This document shows, in pieces, positions 1-11,200 of a DNA stretch of 64,000 bases. A model generated the notes under the pieces. The model saw only the letters and a list, made by a program, of their open reading frames with translations, searched no databases and was not told the DNA's origin. Location of the stretch: contig NZ_JAAAUC010000001.1 of assembly GCF_009908165.1 (NCBI RefSeq), positions 372,001 to 436,000 of the forward strand, read 5' to 3'. Every line of letters begins with the position of its first letter. Within the stretch, counting starts at the first letter, position 1. Made by a program: the position numbers and the translations under genes. Origin of the DNA: Frigidibacter albus. GTDB taxonomy: Bacteria > Pseudomonadota > Alphaproteobacteria > Rhodobacterales > Rhodobacteraceae.

Positions 1-1161
1 CTGCAGAAGGAGATCGTGAAGGTCCACACGGTCTTTGGCGGCAAGAACCCGCATCCGAACTGGCTGGTGGGCGGGGTGCCCTGCCCGATCAACGTGCATT
101 CCACCGGGGCCGTCGGCGCGATCAATATCGAGCGGCTGAACCTTGTCTCCTCGATCATCGACAAGTGCATCGAGTTCAACAACAACGTCTATATCCCCGA
201 TGTCATCGCCATCGGCGGCTTCTACAAGAACTGGCTCTATGGCGGCGGCCTGTCGGGCAAGTCGGTGCTGGCCTATGGCGACATTCCCGAAAACGCCAAT
301 GATTTCAGCCCCGAGCAGTTGCACCTGCCGCGCGGGGCGATCATCAACGGCAATATGAACGAAGTGCTGGATGTCGATGTGCGCGACCCCGAGCAGATCC
401 AGGAATTCGTCGATCACAGCTGGTACGAATACGGCGAGCCGGGCCGCGGCCTGCATCCCTGGGATGGCGAGACCAAGCCGAAATACGAGTTGGGGCCCAA
501 CGCCAAGGGCAGCCGCACCAATATCATCGAGATTGACGAGGCGGCGAAATACTCGTGGATCAAGGCCCCGCGCTGGAAGGGCCACGCGATGGAGGTGGGC
601 CCGCTGGCCCGCTATGTCGTCGGCTATGCCAAGGGACATGAGGACATCAGGAACCAGGTCGACGGGCTTCTGGGCACCATGGGCCTGCCGGTGTCGGCCC
701 TGTTCTCGACGCTGGGGCGCACCGCGGCGCGGGCGCTGGAAAGCGAGTATTGCGGGCGGCTGCAGAAGCACTTCTTCGACAAGCTGGTCGCCAACATCAA
801 GAACGGCGACGAAAGCACTGCAAACGTTGCGAAATGGGACCCCTCGACCTGGCCGAAAGAGGCCAAGGGCGTCGGCATGACCGAAGCCCCCCGCGGCGCG
901 CTGGGGCATTGGGTCAAGATCAAGGACGGGCGCATCGAGAATTATCAATGCGTGGTGCCGACCACCTGGAACGGCAGCCCGCGCGATGCGGCCGGCAATA
1001 TCGGCGCCTTCGAGGCCAGCTTGATGAACACCAAGGTCGAACGCCCCGAGGAGCCGGTGGAGATCTTGCGCACGCTCCACAGCTTCGATCCCTGCCTTGC
1101 CTGCTCCACCCATGTGATGTCGCCCGAGGGCCAGGAGCTGGCCAATGTCAAAGTCCGCTGA
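1..1161 (+). CDS. hupL: Uptake [NiFe]-hydrogenase large subunit, 3' part
   Basis: Catalytic subunit of a membrane-bound uptake hydrogenase (H2 oxidation feeding electrons to cytochrome b and quinone). The reading frame is open from base 1, so the N-terminus, including the first Ni-binding CxxC, lies outside the window; 386 residues are visible. The C-terminus carries the DPCLACSTH motif that holds the second Ni-ligand cysteine pair. In this family a dedicated protease cuts after that His; here it would release the 15 residues that follow. The sequence [13 protein letters not shown] near the start is also typical of group 1 large subunits. It is followed closely by hupE and hupC, so it is part of one operon. 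No maturation protease (hupD) follows in this window. Confidence 0.96.
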   Translation: MQKEIVKVHTVFGGKNPHPNWLVGGVPCPINVHSTGAVGAINIERLNLVSSIIDKCIEFNNNVYIPDVIAIGGFYKNWLYGGGLSGKSVLAYGDIPENANDFSPEQLHLPRGAIINGNMNEVLDVDVRDPEQIQEFVDHSWYEYGEPGRGLHPWDGETKPKYELGPNAKGSRTNIIEIDEAAKYSWIKAPRWKGHAMEVGPLARYVVGYAKGHEDIRNQVDGLLGTMGLPVSALFSTLGRTAARALESEYCGRLQKHFFDKLVANIKNGDESTANVAKWDPSTWPKEAKGVGMTEAPRGALGHWVKIKDGRIENYQCVVPTTWNGSPRDAAGNIGAFEASLMNTKVERPEEPVEILRTLHSFDPCLACSTHVMSPEGQELANVKVR

Positions 1162-1174
1162 GCGAGGGATGATC

Positions 1175-1747
1175 ATGAGGAAAACAGCACTTACCGTCGC
1201 CGCGGTCCTGATCGCAGGCCCGGCGCTGGCCCATACCGGCCATGGCGACGCCAATGGCTTCCTGCACGGGTTGCAACATCCGCTCTTCGGGGCGGACCAT
1301 CTGCTGGCGATGCTGGCGGTGGGCCTGTGGTCGGGCTTTGTCCTGCCGCGGCAGTTCTGGGCGGGGGCGGCGGCCTTCATGGCGGCCATGGCCCTCGGCG
1401 CCGGCCTGTCTTGGGCGGGCATCGGTTTCGCCGGGGTGGAGCGGGTCATCGTCCTATCCGTCATCGCCTTCGGCCTGCTGACGCTGGTCAGCCGCCGCGG
1501 CCAACCCGGCTGGATCACCGGCGCCTCGCTGGTGGCCATTGCCGGGTTCGCCTCGGCCCATGGCCATGCCCATGCGACCGAGGCGGCGGGCAATGCCGCG
1601 GCCTATCTGGCGGGCTTCCTGATCTCGACCGCGGCGCTGCATCTGGTGGGCGTTGCCCTCGCCCGCGCGGTCGCGCAGCGCCCCGTGGTGCAGCAGGCGC
1701 TTGGCGCGGGGATCGCGCTGTCGGGCCTCTGGCTGATGGCGGGGTGA
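1175..1747 (+). CDS. hupE: HupE/UreJ family membrane protein (probable nickel permease)
   Basis: Small integral membrane protein of about 190 residues in the HupE/UreJ family, whose members are thought to import Ni2+ for hydrogenase or urease. The N-terminus MRKTALTVAAVLIAGPALAHTGHG is signal-peptide-like and the mature start is His-rich. The family motif HPLFGADHLLAM follows, then about five further hydrophobic segments and a second His-rich stretch (AHGHAHA). I chose ATG 1175 because GAGGG at 1164-1168 lies 6 bases upstream; the frame is open further up, and ATG 1169 would leave no spacing. It sits between hupL and hupC, 4 bases before hupC, which is an unusual position. Confidence 0.88.
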   Translation: MRKTALTVAAVLIAGPALAHTGHGDANGFLHGLQHPLFGADHLLAMLAVGLWSGFVLPRQFWAGAAAFMAAMALGAGLSWAGIGFAGVERVIVLSVIAFGLLTLVSRRGQPGWITGASLVAIAGFASAHGHAHATEAAGNAAAYLAGFLISTAALHLVGVALARAVAQRPVVQQALGAGIALSGLWLMAG

Positions 1748-1751
1748 GGTC

Positions 1752-2504
1752 ATGGCAACCCCCACCACCAACATCGCGGCCCATGAGGTAGCACACGACT
1801 TGGCCCCCGAAGACCTTGCCACCGTCAGCCGCCAGACCTCGATCTACGTCTACGAGGCGCCGGTGCGGATGTGGCACTGGATCAACGCCGCGGCGATCGT
1901 GGTGCTGTGCATCACCGGCTATTTCATCGGCTCGCCGCTGCCCTCGATGCAGATCGGCGAGGCGACCGACCAGTTCGTCTTCGGCTATATCCGCTTCGCG
2001 CATTTCGCGGCCGGCTGGATCCTGACCATCGGCTTTCTGGGCCGGATCTACTGGGCCTTCGTCGGCAACCACCACGCAAGGCAGCTGTTCTACGTGCCGG
2101 TCTGGAAGCTGGAGTTCTGGCGCGAGGTCATCTTCGAGATCCGCTGGTACCTGTTCATCGCCAAGGCGCCGAAGAAATACGTGGGCCACAACCCCTTGGC
2201 GCAGCTGGCGATGTTCTTCTTCATCACCCTTGGCGTCAGCTTCATGATCGTCACCGGCATGGCGCTTTATGCCGAGGGCGCGCAGCAAGGCAGCCTGACC
2301 GACACCCTCTTCGGCTGGGTCCACGGTCTGACCTGGAACAGCCAGCGGCTGCACACGCTGCACCATCTGGGCATGTGGTGGATCGTGATCTTCATGATCG
2401 TCCACATCTATGTGGCGATCCGCGAGGATATCATGAGCCGCCAGTCCATCGTCTCGACGATGATCTCGGGGCACCGCACGTTCAAGGACGACCGCGAGGA
2501 TTGA
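1752..2504 (+). CDS. hupC: Ni/Fe-hydrogenase b-type cytochrome subunit
   Basis: Di-heme cytochrome b (250 residues) that anchors the HupSL dimer in the membrane and passes electrons from H2 to quinone. It has four hydrophobic helices, and histidines at helix boundaries are candidate heme ligands (VRMWHWINAAAIVVLCITGY near residue 37, IRFAHFAAGW near 78, LHHLGMWWIVIFMIVHIYVA near 201). The C-terminal IREDIMSRQSIVSTMISGHR is characteristic of HupC/HyaC. It starts 4 bases after the hupE stop, so it is translationally close. It is the last gene of the operon here, because a GC-rich hairpin follows directly. Confidence 0.95.
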   Translation: MATPTTNIAAHEVAHDLAPEDLATVSRQTSIYVYEAPVRMWHWINAAAIVVLCITGYFIGSPLPSMQIGEATDQFVFGYIRFAHFAAGWILTIGFLGRIYWAFVGNHHARQLFYVPVWKLEFWREVIFEIRWYLFIAKAPKKYVGHNPLAQLAMFFFITLGVSFMIVTGMALYAEGAQQGSLTDTLFGWVHGLTWNSQRLHTLHHLGMWWIVIFMIVHIYVAIREDIMSRQSIVSTMISGHRTFKDDRED

Positions 2505-2512
2505 TCCCGCGC

Positions 2513-2536
2513 GAGGGGGCCGGCGCTGGCCCCCTC
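2513..2536 (+). terminator. GC-rich hairpin after hupC
   Basis: GAGGGGGCC (2513-2521) pairs perfectly with GGCCCCCTC (2528-2536) around a 6-base loop, 9 bases after the hupC stop. There is no clear T-run, so termination strength is uncertain. It probably marks the end of the hup operon. Confidence 0.55.
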
Positions 2537-2618
2537 TACGGTGGGTGCGTCAACGCGTCAGGGTCCGGCACCGCGCGGCTTCTGTCGGCGCACTTGCCGG
2601 GCAGGGGTGTTCCCTGAA

Positions 2619-2644
2619 ACTGTCCTTTCACCGGACTGTCCTTT
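2619..2644 (+). repeat. Two direct repeats ACTGTCCTTT, 16 bp apart
   Basis: ACTGTCCTTT occurs at 2619-2628 and again at 2635-2644, about 100 bases upstream of the aldehyde dehydrogenase start. The rest of the gap between hupC and this gene shows nothing recognisable. It could be part of the promoter or an operator. Function is unknown. Confidence 0.35.
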
Positions 2645-2745
2645 GGACCTGACGCAGCGTTCCGCTAGGCGCGCGGCACCTTGGTCTGCGAGGCTTGGGC
2701 TGCTGCCTGCGTCTGCGGGCGGTGACCACCGGGGGAGGGGGCACG

Positions 2746-4157
2746 ATGACGGGCGGGATGGGGACGGAGGAGAGCCGCGCCGGGGCGGCCTTTGCGGTGC
2801 AGGCCGCGGGGGTAGCGGCGCGGCGCAGGGGCTTTGGCCTTGCCGAACGGCGCGAGGCGCTGGACCGGCTGGCGGGGGCGATCCGGCGCAACGAGGCGGC
2901 CGTTGTCGCCGCGCTGGCCGCGGATTTTTGCAAGCCCGAGGCCGAGGTCATCCTGACCGAACTGCTGCCGGTGATGCAGGAGCTGCGCCACGCGCGCCGC
3001 AACCTGCGGCGCTGGATGCGGCCGCGCCGGGCATGGCCGACGCTGGCGACCCTTGGCACCTCGGCCCGCATCCGGCCCGAGGCGCGGGGCGTATGCCTGA
3101 TCATCGCGCCGTGGAACTATCCGTTCAGCCTGTGCCTCGGCCCGCTGGTCTCGGCGCTGGCGGCGGGCAACAGCGCGATCCTGAAACCTTCGGAGATGAC
3201 GCCGGCGACCTCGGCGCTGATTGCGCGGCTGATCGGCGAGGCGTTCTCGCCCGACCTTGTGACGGTTGTCGAAGGCGGCGTGGAGGTGTCCGAGGCGCTG
3301 CTGGCGCTGCCCTTCGATCATATCTTCTTCACCGGCAGTCCGGCCGTGGGCAAGATCGTGATGGCCGCCGCGGCCAGGACCCTCGCCTCGGTCACGCTGG
3401 AGCTGGGGGGCAAGTCGCCCACCATCGTCGGGGCCAATGCCGACCTGACACAGGCGGCCAAGTGGATCAGCTTCGGCAAGTTCGCCAATGCCGGCCAGAC
3501 CTGCATCGCGCCCGATCACGTCTTCGTCCATCGCTCCGTCAAGGATGCCTTCCTTGAGGCCTGCGCGCCCGGATCGCCAAGTCCTATGGCGAGGCCGGGG
3601 CAAGCCCACATCTGGCGCAGATCGTGAGTGACAAGCATGCGGCGCGGCTGTCAGGCCTGCTGAGCGATGCCCTTGCCAAAGGGGCGCAACTGACGCTCGG
3701 CGGCGAGGCGCAGGGCCGCCGCATGGCCCCCACCCTGATCGAGGCGCTGACGCCCGAGATGCGGATCTCAGCGGAGGAAATCTTCGGCCCGATCCTGCCG
3801 ATCATCGCCTATGACGACATCGCCGAGGTGATCGCCAGGATCAACGCCGGGCCCAAGCCGCTGGCGCTCTATGTCTTCGACAAGGACCGTGCGGGGACAG
3901 AGCGGATCATCGCCGCCACCAGTTCGGGCAGCGTCGGCGTCAACCTGACCGTGGCGCAGTTCACCCATACCGGGCTGCCCTTCGGCGGCGTCAACTACTC
4001 GGGCATCGGCGCGGCGCATGGCGAATACGGCTTCCGCGCCTTCAGCCATGAGCGGGCGATCCTGACCAACCACGCCTCGGCGCTGCCGCTGGTCTTCCCG
4101 CCCTACACGGCGCGGGTCAGGCGGTTGATCGGGCTGGTGAAGCGGTTGCTGGGGTAG
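2746..4157 (+). pseudogene. Aldehyde dehydrogenase with a one-base frameshift
   Basis: NAD(P)-dependent aldehyde dehydrogenase of the short class-3 / coniferyl-aldehyde-dehydrogenase type, about 470 residues when both frames are joined. The first frame holds the N-terminus from ATG 2746 (GGGGGAGGGGG just upstream), [12 protein letters not shown], the LELGGKSP glutamate and the catalytic Cys in [12 protein letters not shown]. Homology then jumps to the next frame, which reads [30 protein letters not shown] and LPFGGVNYSGIG and ends at 4157. The break is at about 3559-3561, where one C appears to be missing (GAGGCCTGCGC instead of GAGGCCCTGCGC). Everything else is intact, so this is either a very recent mutation or a sequencing error. 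The downstream GMC dehydrogenase starts 4 bases later, suggesting an alcohol-to-aldehyde-to-acid pair. Confidence 0.88.
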
Positions 4158-4161
4158 GCGC

Positions 4162-5742
4162 ATGTTCGACTATATCATCGTCGGGGCGGGGTCGGCGGGA
4201 TGCGTGCTGGCGAACCGGCTGTCGGCCGATCCGGGCACACGCGTCTGCCTGATCGAGGCGGGCGGGCGCGACCGCAACCCGCTGATCCACATGCCCCTTG
4301 GCCTTGCCGCGATGGCGCGCAACCGGAGGATCAACTGGGCCTTCGACACCGCGCCCGAGCCGGCGCTGAACGGCCGCCGCCTCTATTGGCCGCGCGGCAA
4401 GGTTCTGGGCGGATCGAGCTCGATCAACGCGATGATCTACATGCGGGGCCACCCGGCCGATTACGCAGGTTGGGCCGCCGCCGCGGGACCGATGTGGGGT
4501 TGGGACCGCGCCCGCGCCCTGTTCCTGCGGATGGAGGGAAACACTGCGCTGGCGGACGCGCATCACGGCACGGATGGCCCGCTGACTGTCAGCGACCTGC
4601 GCGAGGTGAACCCGATGAGCCGCGCCTTCGTGCAGGCGGGGGTGGAGTGCCAGTTCCCTCGGAACCGCGATTTCAACGGCGAGAGCCAGGAGGGCGTCGG
4701 CCTCTATCAGGTGACGCAGCGCAATGGCCGGCGCTTCAGCGCGGCGCGGGCGTTTCTGGCGCCGGTCCGCCAGCGGCCGAACCTGACCGTCGAGACCGGC
4801 GCGCAGGTGGAGCGGGTGCTGTTCCAGGGCCGCCGCGCCATCGGTGTGCGGCTGCAGGGGCGGGACCTGCTGCTGAAGGAGGGCGGCGAGGTGATCCTTG
4901 CCGCGGGGGCGGTGAAGTCGCCGCACCTCCTGATGCTCTCGGGGATCGGCCCGGCGGCAGAGCTGGCGCGGCATGGCATCGCGCTGCTGCACGAGGCGCC
5001 CGAGGTCGGCGAGAACCTGGCCGACCATCTCGACATCACCGTGATGTCTTGCACCACGGGCCGCGAACCCATCGGCCTCGCCCCCAGCTTCCTGCCGCGC
5101 GCCCTGCGCGCCGCCTGGCGCTTCGCCACCAAGGGCACGGGCGAGCTGACCTCGAACGTCGCCGAGGCCGGCGGCTTCGTGCGCTCGGATGCCGGGCGCG
5201 ACCGGCCCAACCTGCAATTCCACTTCCTGCCCGCCTATCTGCGCGACCACGGGCGGCAGATTTCCTGGGGCTACGGCGTCACGCTGCATGTCTGCGACCT
5301 GCTGCCGCAAAGCCGCGGCCGCATCGGGCTGACCAGCGCCGACCCCACGTCTCCACCGCGGATCGAGGCGAATTATCTGGGCCACCCGGACGATATCGGC
5401 GTGCTTCTGAACGGGCTGAAGATCGCCCGGCAGGTGATGGCGGCGCCGGCGCTGGCCAGCCGGATCCGGGCCGAGGTGCTGCCGGGGCCCGCAGTGCAGT
5501 CGGATGCGGACCTCATCGCCGATATCCGCGCCCGCGCCGAGACCATCTATCACCCGGTCGGCACCTGCCGGATGGGGGCCGACGCCGCCTCTGTCGCCGA
5601 TCCGCAGGGCCGGGTGCGCGGGGTAGAGGGGCTGCGGGTCGTCGATGCCTCGATCATGCCGGCGATCATCGCGGGCAACACCAATGCCCCGACGATGATG
5701 ATCGCCGAGAACGTGGCCGACATGATGCTGGGGGTGGAGTGA
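4162..5742 (+). CDS. GMC-family alcohol dehydrogenase (choline dehydrogenase-like)
   Basis: FAD-dependent oxidoreductase of 526 residues. The N-terminal dinucleotide fold [16 protein letters not shown] is followed by the acidic end LIEAGG. The GMC signature is [14 protein letters not shown] (about residues 89-102), and the C-terminal active site is [10 protein letters not shown]. The closest named group is choline dehydrogenase BetA and related primary-alcohol dehydrogenases, but residues alone do not settle the substrate. No betaine aldehyde dehydrogenase of the BetB type is adjacent; the partner here is the class-3 aldehyde dehydrogenase 4 bases upstream. I therefore leave the substrate open and give no symbol. 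Confidence 0.9.
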   Translation: MFDYIIVGAGSAGCVLANRLSADPGTRVCLIEAGGRDRNPLIHMPLGLAAMARNRRINWAFDTAPEPALNGRRLYWPRGKVLGGSSSINAMIYMRGHPADYAGWAAAAGPMWGWDRARALFLRMEGNTALADAHHGTDGPLTVSDLREVNPMSRAFVQAGVECQFPRNRDFNGESQEGVGLYQVTQRNGRRFSAARAFLAPVRQRPNLTVETGAQVERVLFQGRRAIGVRLQGRDLLLKEGGEVILAAGAVKSPHLLMLSGIGPAAELARHGIALLHEAPEVGENLADHLDITVMSCTTGREPIGLAPSFLPRALRAAWRFATKGTGELTSNVAEAGGFVRSDAGRDRPNLQFHFLPAYLRDHGRQISWGYGVTLHVCDLLPQSRGRIGLTSADPTSPPRIEANYLGHPDDIGVLLNGLKIARQVMAAPALASRIRAEVLPGPAVQSDADLIADIRARAETIYHPVGTCRMGADAASVADPQGRVRGVEGLRVVDASIMPAIIAGNTNAPTMMIAENVADMMLGVE

Positions 5743-5798
5743 CGCACGGCGCCCCGCCGGCCCCCTCCACCAGGTTCTCTGGCTCGCGCACGTCCCCC

Positions 5799-5850
5799 TT
5801 CTTGCTGGCAGAAATATCCTCCGGGGGTCCGGGGGTGGAAAACCCCCGGC
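5799..5850. repeat. Rhodobacteraceae-type intergenic repeat with terminator hairpin
   Basis: The gap between the convergent GMC gene and kinase holds CTTCTTGCTGGCAGAAATAT, then a CCGGGGGTCC run. A perfect hairpin follows: CCGGGGGT (5829-5836), loop GGAAA, ACCCCCGG (5842-5849). From memory, very similar TTGCnGGCAGAAATATCC / CCGGGGG sequences are scattered between genes in Rhodobacteraceae genomes. Its position between two converging genes suggests a bidirectional terminator. Only one copy was seen in this window. Confidence 0.6.
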
Positions 5851-5870
5851 GCCTGCCGCAAGCGCAACCC

Positions 5871-8084
5871 TCAGGCCTCCATTCCCGCCGGCAGCGGCGG
5901 GCGCGCCTCGGGCGGGCAATGCGCGGCGATGCGTTCGGCGATGGCGCTCTTCTTCAGCGGCTTGGTCAGGTAGTGGTCCACCCCGGCCGCCAGGATCGAC
6001 TCGGCATCCCCCGCCATCGCATGTGCCGTCAGCGCCACGATCGGCACATGCGCGCCGGTGCCGGCCTCGGCGGCGCGGATGGCGCGGGTCGCCTCGCGCC
6101 CGTCCATCTCGGGCATGGAGATATCCATGAAGATCAGGTCCGGCTGCCAGCCTTGCCACAGCGCCACTGCCTCGCGGCCATTGCCGGCGAAGTCCAGCGC
6201 GATGTCGAACTCCTTCACCATCTTGCGGAAGACCAGCTGATTGGTGCGGTTGTCCTCGGCCGCCAGCACCCGCATCTGCCGCCCCGGTTCTGGCGGGCGT
6301 TCGGGCGGTGGCGGCGCGGCCGCGGGCTCGGGCGGAATGCAGGACAGGTCCTGCAAGGTGCGGAACAGCTCGCTGCGCAGCACCGGCTTTTGCATGACCC
6401 CCGACAGATCGCCGCCGTCTCCCGCAGCCCCCTGCGCCGCCTCGGGGTCCGAGGTCAGCAGCAGGATCGGGACCCGCATCCCGCCCTCGCGCAACCGCTG
6501 CGCCAGATCGAGCCCGCTCATCCCCGGCATCTCATGGTCGGTCAGCACCAGGTCGAACTGCGCGCCGCCCTCGATCACGTGCAACGCCTCGGCGGCGGAC
6601 CGGCACAGCGTTACCTCCAGCCCGTAGGTTTCCAGCTGCCGTTCCAGGATCACCCGGTTGATCAGCAGGTCATCCACCACCATCGCGCATTTCAACCGGA
6701 TCGGGGTGGAGGGCTTGTCGATCTCCTCGCGCGGTTCCGCCGGGGTCAGCGGCAGTCGGAAGCCGAAGCAGGACCCCTCACCCAGCACGCTGTCCACCCA
6801 GACCGTGCCGCCCATCAGCTCGATCAGCTGCCGGGTGATGGCAAGGCCAAGCCCCGTCCCCTCGAACTTGCGGTTCGAGGCGGACTCCACCTGATTGAAC
6901 TGGCCGAAGATATGCTCGACATGCTCGGGCGCGATGCCGATCCCGGTATCCTCCACCGTCACATGCAGCTCATAGCTGTCATCCGCCAGCTCGATCCCGA
7001 CCACCCGCGCCAGCACATGGCCGCGGGCGGTGAACTTCACCGCATTGCCGATGAGGTTGGTCAGCACCTGCCGCATCCGCCCCGGATCGGCGATGAAGCG
7101 GGTGGGCAGGAACAGGTCGAAATCGACCAGCAGCTTCAGCCCCTTTTCCCGCGCGGCGGGTTGCAGCAGCAGCATCACCTCATGCAGGCAGCGCTCCAGG
7201 TCGAAGGGTTCGGGATACAGCTGCATCCGCTCCGCCTCGATCCGTGAATAGTCCAGCACATCGTTGATGATGGTCAGCAGCGCCTCGCCCGAGGACCGGA
7301 TGGTTTCGGCATAGAGCCGTTGATCCTCGGTCATCTCGGTCTCGCACAGCAGGTCGGACATGCCGACGACACCGTTCATGGGCGTGCGGATCTCATGGCT
7401 CATATTGGCGAGGAAGGCCGACTTGGCGCGGTTCGCCGCCTCCGCCTTGTCGCGCGCCTCCTGCAGGTCTGCCTCGCGCTGGATGGTGGCGGTGATGTCC
7501 TGCGTCAGGCAGACCAGATCGCCGTCGCGGCCCCAGCGGTCGATCATGTTGATGTGCCGACCCCCGGGCAGGCGCAGCACACAGGGTTCGATCTGCGCGC
7601 GCCGGATGCGGGCCGTCATCTCGTGGTGCCAGTCCAGCGGGTCGCGGCCATCGAGCTCGATCAGCCCGTGCTGCGCGGCGATCTTCAGCACCGCATCATA
7701 GGTCACGCCCTGGCTCAGCGCGATCTCGCCCTCGAAAAAGCTCAGCCAGGCACGGTTCGCCGCCACCAGCCGCAGGTCGCCGTCGAAGACCGCAAAGCCG
7801 TCGCGCACGGTTTCCAGCGCGTCCCACAGCCGGGTCTGCGCAATCCGCGCCAGCGAGGTCGCGTGTTCAAGGTCCGACAGAACCCTGGTGTTCTGGCCCT
7901 TCAGGCTGGCGGCTTCCGACAGCGCCTGCGCCAGCCCCTGCCGCTGTTCCACGATCTGGTCCGACAGCGACCTTGCGTGAAAGGCCAGTTGCTGGTTGGC
8001 GGCCTGAAGCTCGCGCTTCTTCTGCTCCAGCAGCCGTTCGGCTGCGAGCCTCGCCCGACGCTCCTTTGCCAGCCGCTCCAGCAC
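5871..8084 (-). CDS. Hybrid sensor histidine kinase with two receiver domains
   Basis: Cytoplasmic-looking hybrid kinase, 737 residues, with no membrane segment. An N-terminal coiled coil (about 1-80) leads into a PAS-like domain (about 88-195). Next come the HisKA domain with phospho-acceptor His230 ([12 protein letters not shown]), the HATPase domain ([21 protein letters not shown]) and two receiver domains (about 485-605 and 615-735). The second receiver has [14 protein letters not shown] and KP. No HPt domain or DNA-binding partner is adjacent, so the output is unknown. The start is uncertain: GTG 8084 has no good ribosome site. A neighbouring frame upstream of 8085 also looks coding (IKRIFTRSGDGQQSRTEPAAEL), hinting at a longer N-terminus or a frameshift. 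Confidence 0.9.
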   Translation of the reverse strand: MLERLAKERRARLAAERLLEQKKRELQAANQQLAFHARSLSDQIVEQRQGLAQALSEAASLKGQNTRVLSDLEHATSLARIAQTRLWDALETVRDGFAVFDGDLRLVAANRAWLSFFEGEIALSQGVTYDAVLKIAAQHGLIELDGRDPLDWHHEMTARIRRAQIEPCVLRLPGGRHINMIDRWGRDGDLVCLTQDITATIQREADLQEARDKAEAANRAKSAFLANMSHEIRTPMNGVVGMSDLLCETEMTEDQRLYAETIRSSGEALLTIINDVLDYSRIEAERMQLYPEPFDLERCLHEVMLLLQPAAREKGLKLLVDFDLFLPTRFIADPGRMRQVLTNLIGNAVKFTARGHVLARVVGIELADDSYELHVTVEDTGIGIAPEHVEHIFGQFNQVESASNRKFEGTGLGLAITRQLIELMGGTVWVDSVLGEGSCFGFRLPLTPAEPREEIDKPSTPIRLKCAMVVDDLLINRVILERQLETYGLEVTLCRSAAEALHVIEGGAQFDLVLTDHEMPGMSGLDLAQRLREGGMRVPILLLTSDPEAAQGAAGDGGDLSGVMQKPVLRSELFRTLQDLSCIPPEPAAAPPPPERPPEPGRQMRVLAAEDNRTNQLVFRKMVKEFDIALDFAGNGREAVALWQGWQPDLIFMDISMPEMDGREATRAIRAAEAGTGAHVPIVALTAHAMAGDAESILAAGVDHYLTKPLKKSAIAERIAAHCPPEARPPLPAGMEA

Positions 8085-8256
8085 GCCGCCCCCGGTTCGA
8101 GTTCCGCCGCAGGTTCCGTGCGGCTTTGCTGACCGTCGCCGCTCCGGGTGAAAATGCGCTTAATGACACTGGCGCCGGGCGCCCGGCAGTGAGCGACTCC
8201 TTGCAAAGCGGGCGCGCCACTGCCAGCATCCCGGCAAATCTTGAGGGAGGGCTTAG

Positions 8257-11200
8257 GTGATGTTGCGTCTGGTCAGGGCCGTTGCCCTTGTCGCCGGGGC
8301 GCTTGCCCTGCAAGCCCCGCAAGCCCTGGCGCAGACCGGCCCGCTGGTCCCCGAACGCCGGCTGGTTATGACCGTGGGCGTCGATTTCCCGGGCGGCGAC
8401 ATTCAGTCGATCTTCGACACTTCGCTGGAGGCGTGTCAGGCCGCCTGCCTTGCCAATGCCAGCTGCACGGCCTTCACCTTCAATTCCCGTTCCGGCTCGT
8501 GCTTTCCCAAGAACGGCGTCAGCGACATGCAGCCCTATGACGGCGCCTATTCCGGTTGGGTGCGCGAGGCGGAGGCGGGGCTGGCCGCCCGTGCCGCGAC
8601 CCGGGCGGGCGAGCTCGATTTCCTGCAGGAGTATGACTTCACCGTCGCCTACGAACAGGCCATGGGCCTTGCCGGGCGCCACACCACCGGCGACTGGACG
8701 GCCGAGGATCTGCTGGCCGTCGCCGCCCGTGATCGCGCCGAGGGCAACTACACCTCGGCGGCAGAGCTGCAGGGCGCGGCGCTGAACCTGACCGATGCCG
8801 CCGACCAGTGGGTGGAATATTCGCGCCTGCTGCTGCTGGCCCAGGTCAGCGACAACGACCGCTCCGACTACCGCAACCGGGCGCTTTCGGCGGCGATCAA
8901 CGGCTATCTGCGGGCGGATGCGCCTGCGGTGCGCGCCGCGGCCCTGCTGGAGATGGCGGCGGCGTTCGAGGCGGTGGAGCGGGGGCGTGAGATGATTCCG
9001 GCGCTGCGGCTGGCGCAGGCCTTGCAGCCGCGCGACGACACCGCCGCCTGGCTGCAGGAGGCGATCGGCAAATACGGTTTCCGCATCGAGAGCCACGAGG
9101 TGCGCGCCGACAGCGCCCGCCCGCAGATCTGCGCGATCTTCAACGAGACCCTCGTGCCGGCCGGGGTGGACTACGCCACCTTCCTGCGCCTGCCCGAGAC
9201 CGGGCTGGCGGTCGAGGCCTCGGACCGACAGATCTGCATCTCTGGCGTCACCCACGGCCAGCGCTATGACGTGACCTTCCGCGAGGGCATGCCGGCGCAA
9301 TCGGGCGAGGAACTGGCCGCCGATGTGACGCTGAACCTATATGTCCGCGACCGCAGCCCCGGCGCCAGCTTCCCGGGCCGCGCCTACCTGCTGCCGCGGG
9401 CCGAGGGCGCCGGCCTGCCGGTCCAGACGGTGAACACCGAAAAGCTGGACCTGAGCCTTGCGCGCTTGTCCGACCGCAACCTGATCCGCGCCATCCAGAA
9501 CGACTATTTCGGCCGCCCGCTGGAGTATTACGAGGCGGAGTACCTGAGCGCCGAGATGACCGAGGAGGTCTGGACCGGCACCGCCGAGGTGGTGATGGAG
9601 GTCAACCGCGACATGACCACCCGCCTGCCGCTGGACGAGGCCTTGGGGGATCCCGAGCCCGGCATCTACATCCTCACTGCCGCCGTGCCGGGGCAGGACC
9701 CCTATGACACTCCGCCCGCCTCGCAATGGTTCATCGTGTCGGATCTGGGCCTGACCACGCTGTCGGGCACCGACGGGCTGCATGTCTTCGTGCGCTCGCT
9801 GGCCGATGCTGGGCCGAAGGCGGGGGCGACCGTGACGCTGGTGTCCCGCGCCAATGCGGTGATCGGCACCGCGACCGTGGATGCCGAGGGTTATGCCAAC
9901 TTCCCGGCCGCGATGACCGCGGGCCGCGGCGGCGCGCAGCCCGCGCTGGTGACGGTGGCGGAGGGGGAGGAGGACTTCGCCTTCCTGCCGCTGACCGACC
10001 CCGAGTTCGACCTGTCGGACCGCGGCGTTGCGGGCCGCGAGGCGGCGCCGCCCATCGACGTGTTCCTGACCACCGACCGTGGCGCCTATCGCGCCGGGGA
10101 AACGGTCCACGTCACCGCGCTGGCCCGCGATCCGCGGACCGCGGCGCTGGAAGGCCTGCCGCTGACCTTGCGGCTGATGCGGCCTGACGGCGTGGAGTAT
10201 TCCCGTGTGCTGGCGGCCGATGCCGGGGCTGGCGGCCATGTCGCCGGCCTGCCCATCGCCGGCAACGCCCCCCGCGGCACCTGGCGGCTGGAGGCCTTTG
10301 CCGACCCCGACGCGCCCCCGCTGGCCAGCCAGACGCTGCTGGTCGAGGATTTCCTGCCCGAGCGGATCGATTTCGACCTGACCCTGCCGGACGATGTTCT
10401 CGCGCTGAACAGCCTGCCGGAAATCGCCATCGATGCGCGTTACCTGTTCGGCGCGCCGGGCGCTGGCCTTGGCATCGAGGGTGACTTGCGCCTGTCCGCT
10501 GCCGATACCCTGCCGGGCTATGACGGCTACCGCTTTGGCCGCCATGACGATGGCTTCTCGCCGTGGTTCGAGACGCTCTATGCGGAGGGCGACACGGCCG
10601 AGGATGGCACCGCCACCCTGCCGGTGGTCTTCCCCGAAATGGGCGATGTCGGCCGCCCGCTGCTGGCGCGCATGGCCGTGCGGCTGACCGAAGGTTCCGG
10701 CCGCCCGGTCGAGCGTAGGTTGGAGCGCCCGGTGATGCCGGCGACCCCGGTGATCGGGATCCGCCCCGGCTTTGACGGCGAAGCGCTTGGCGAGGGGCAG
10801 GAGGCCAGCTTCGACCTGCTGGCCCTCGGTCCCGATCTTCAGCCCGTGAGCCAACAGGTGCATTGGCGCGTGAACCGGGTCGAGACCGACTACCAATGGT
10901 ACGTGATGTATGGCCAGTGGAACTGGGAGCCGGTGACGACGCGGACGGTGGTGGCCGAAGGCGACGCGACGCTTGGCGCCGACCCGCTGACCGTGACCGC
11001 GCCGACGGAATGGGGCGAGTACGAGATCGTGGTGGAAACCACGGGCGGCGCCTATGCCGCCACCTCGATGGGCTTTTCCGCCGGCTGGTATGTCTCGGCC
11101 GAGGGGGGCGACACGCCCGACATGCTGGAGCTTGCACTGGACAAGCCCGCCTATGCGCCGGGCGAAACCGCCACCCTGCGCATCGTGCCGCGCGCCGCGG

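Noticed and set aside
4117-6159. 680-codon minus-strand frame opposite the GMC dehydrogenase
   Set aside because: Low-complexity translation without motifs, while the plus-strand frame has complete GMC motifs.
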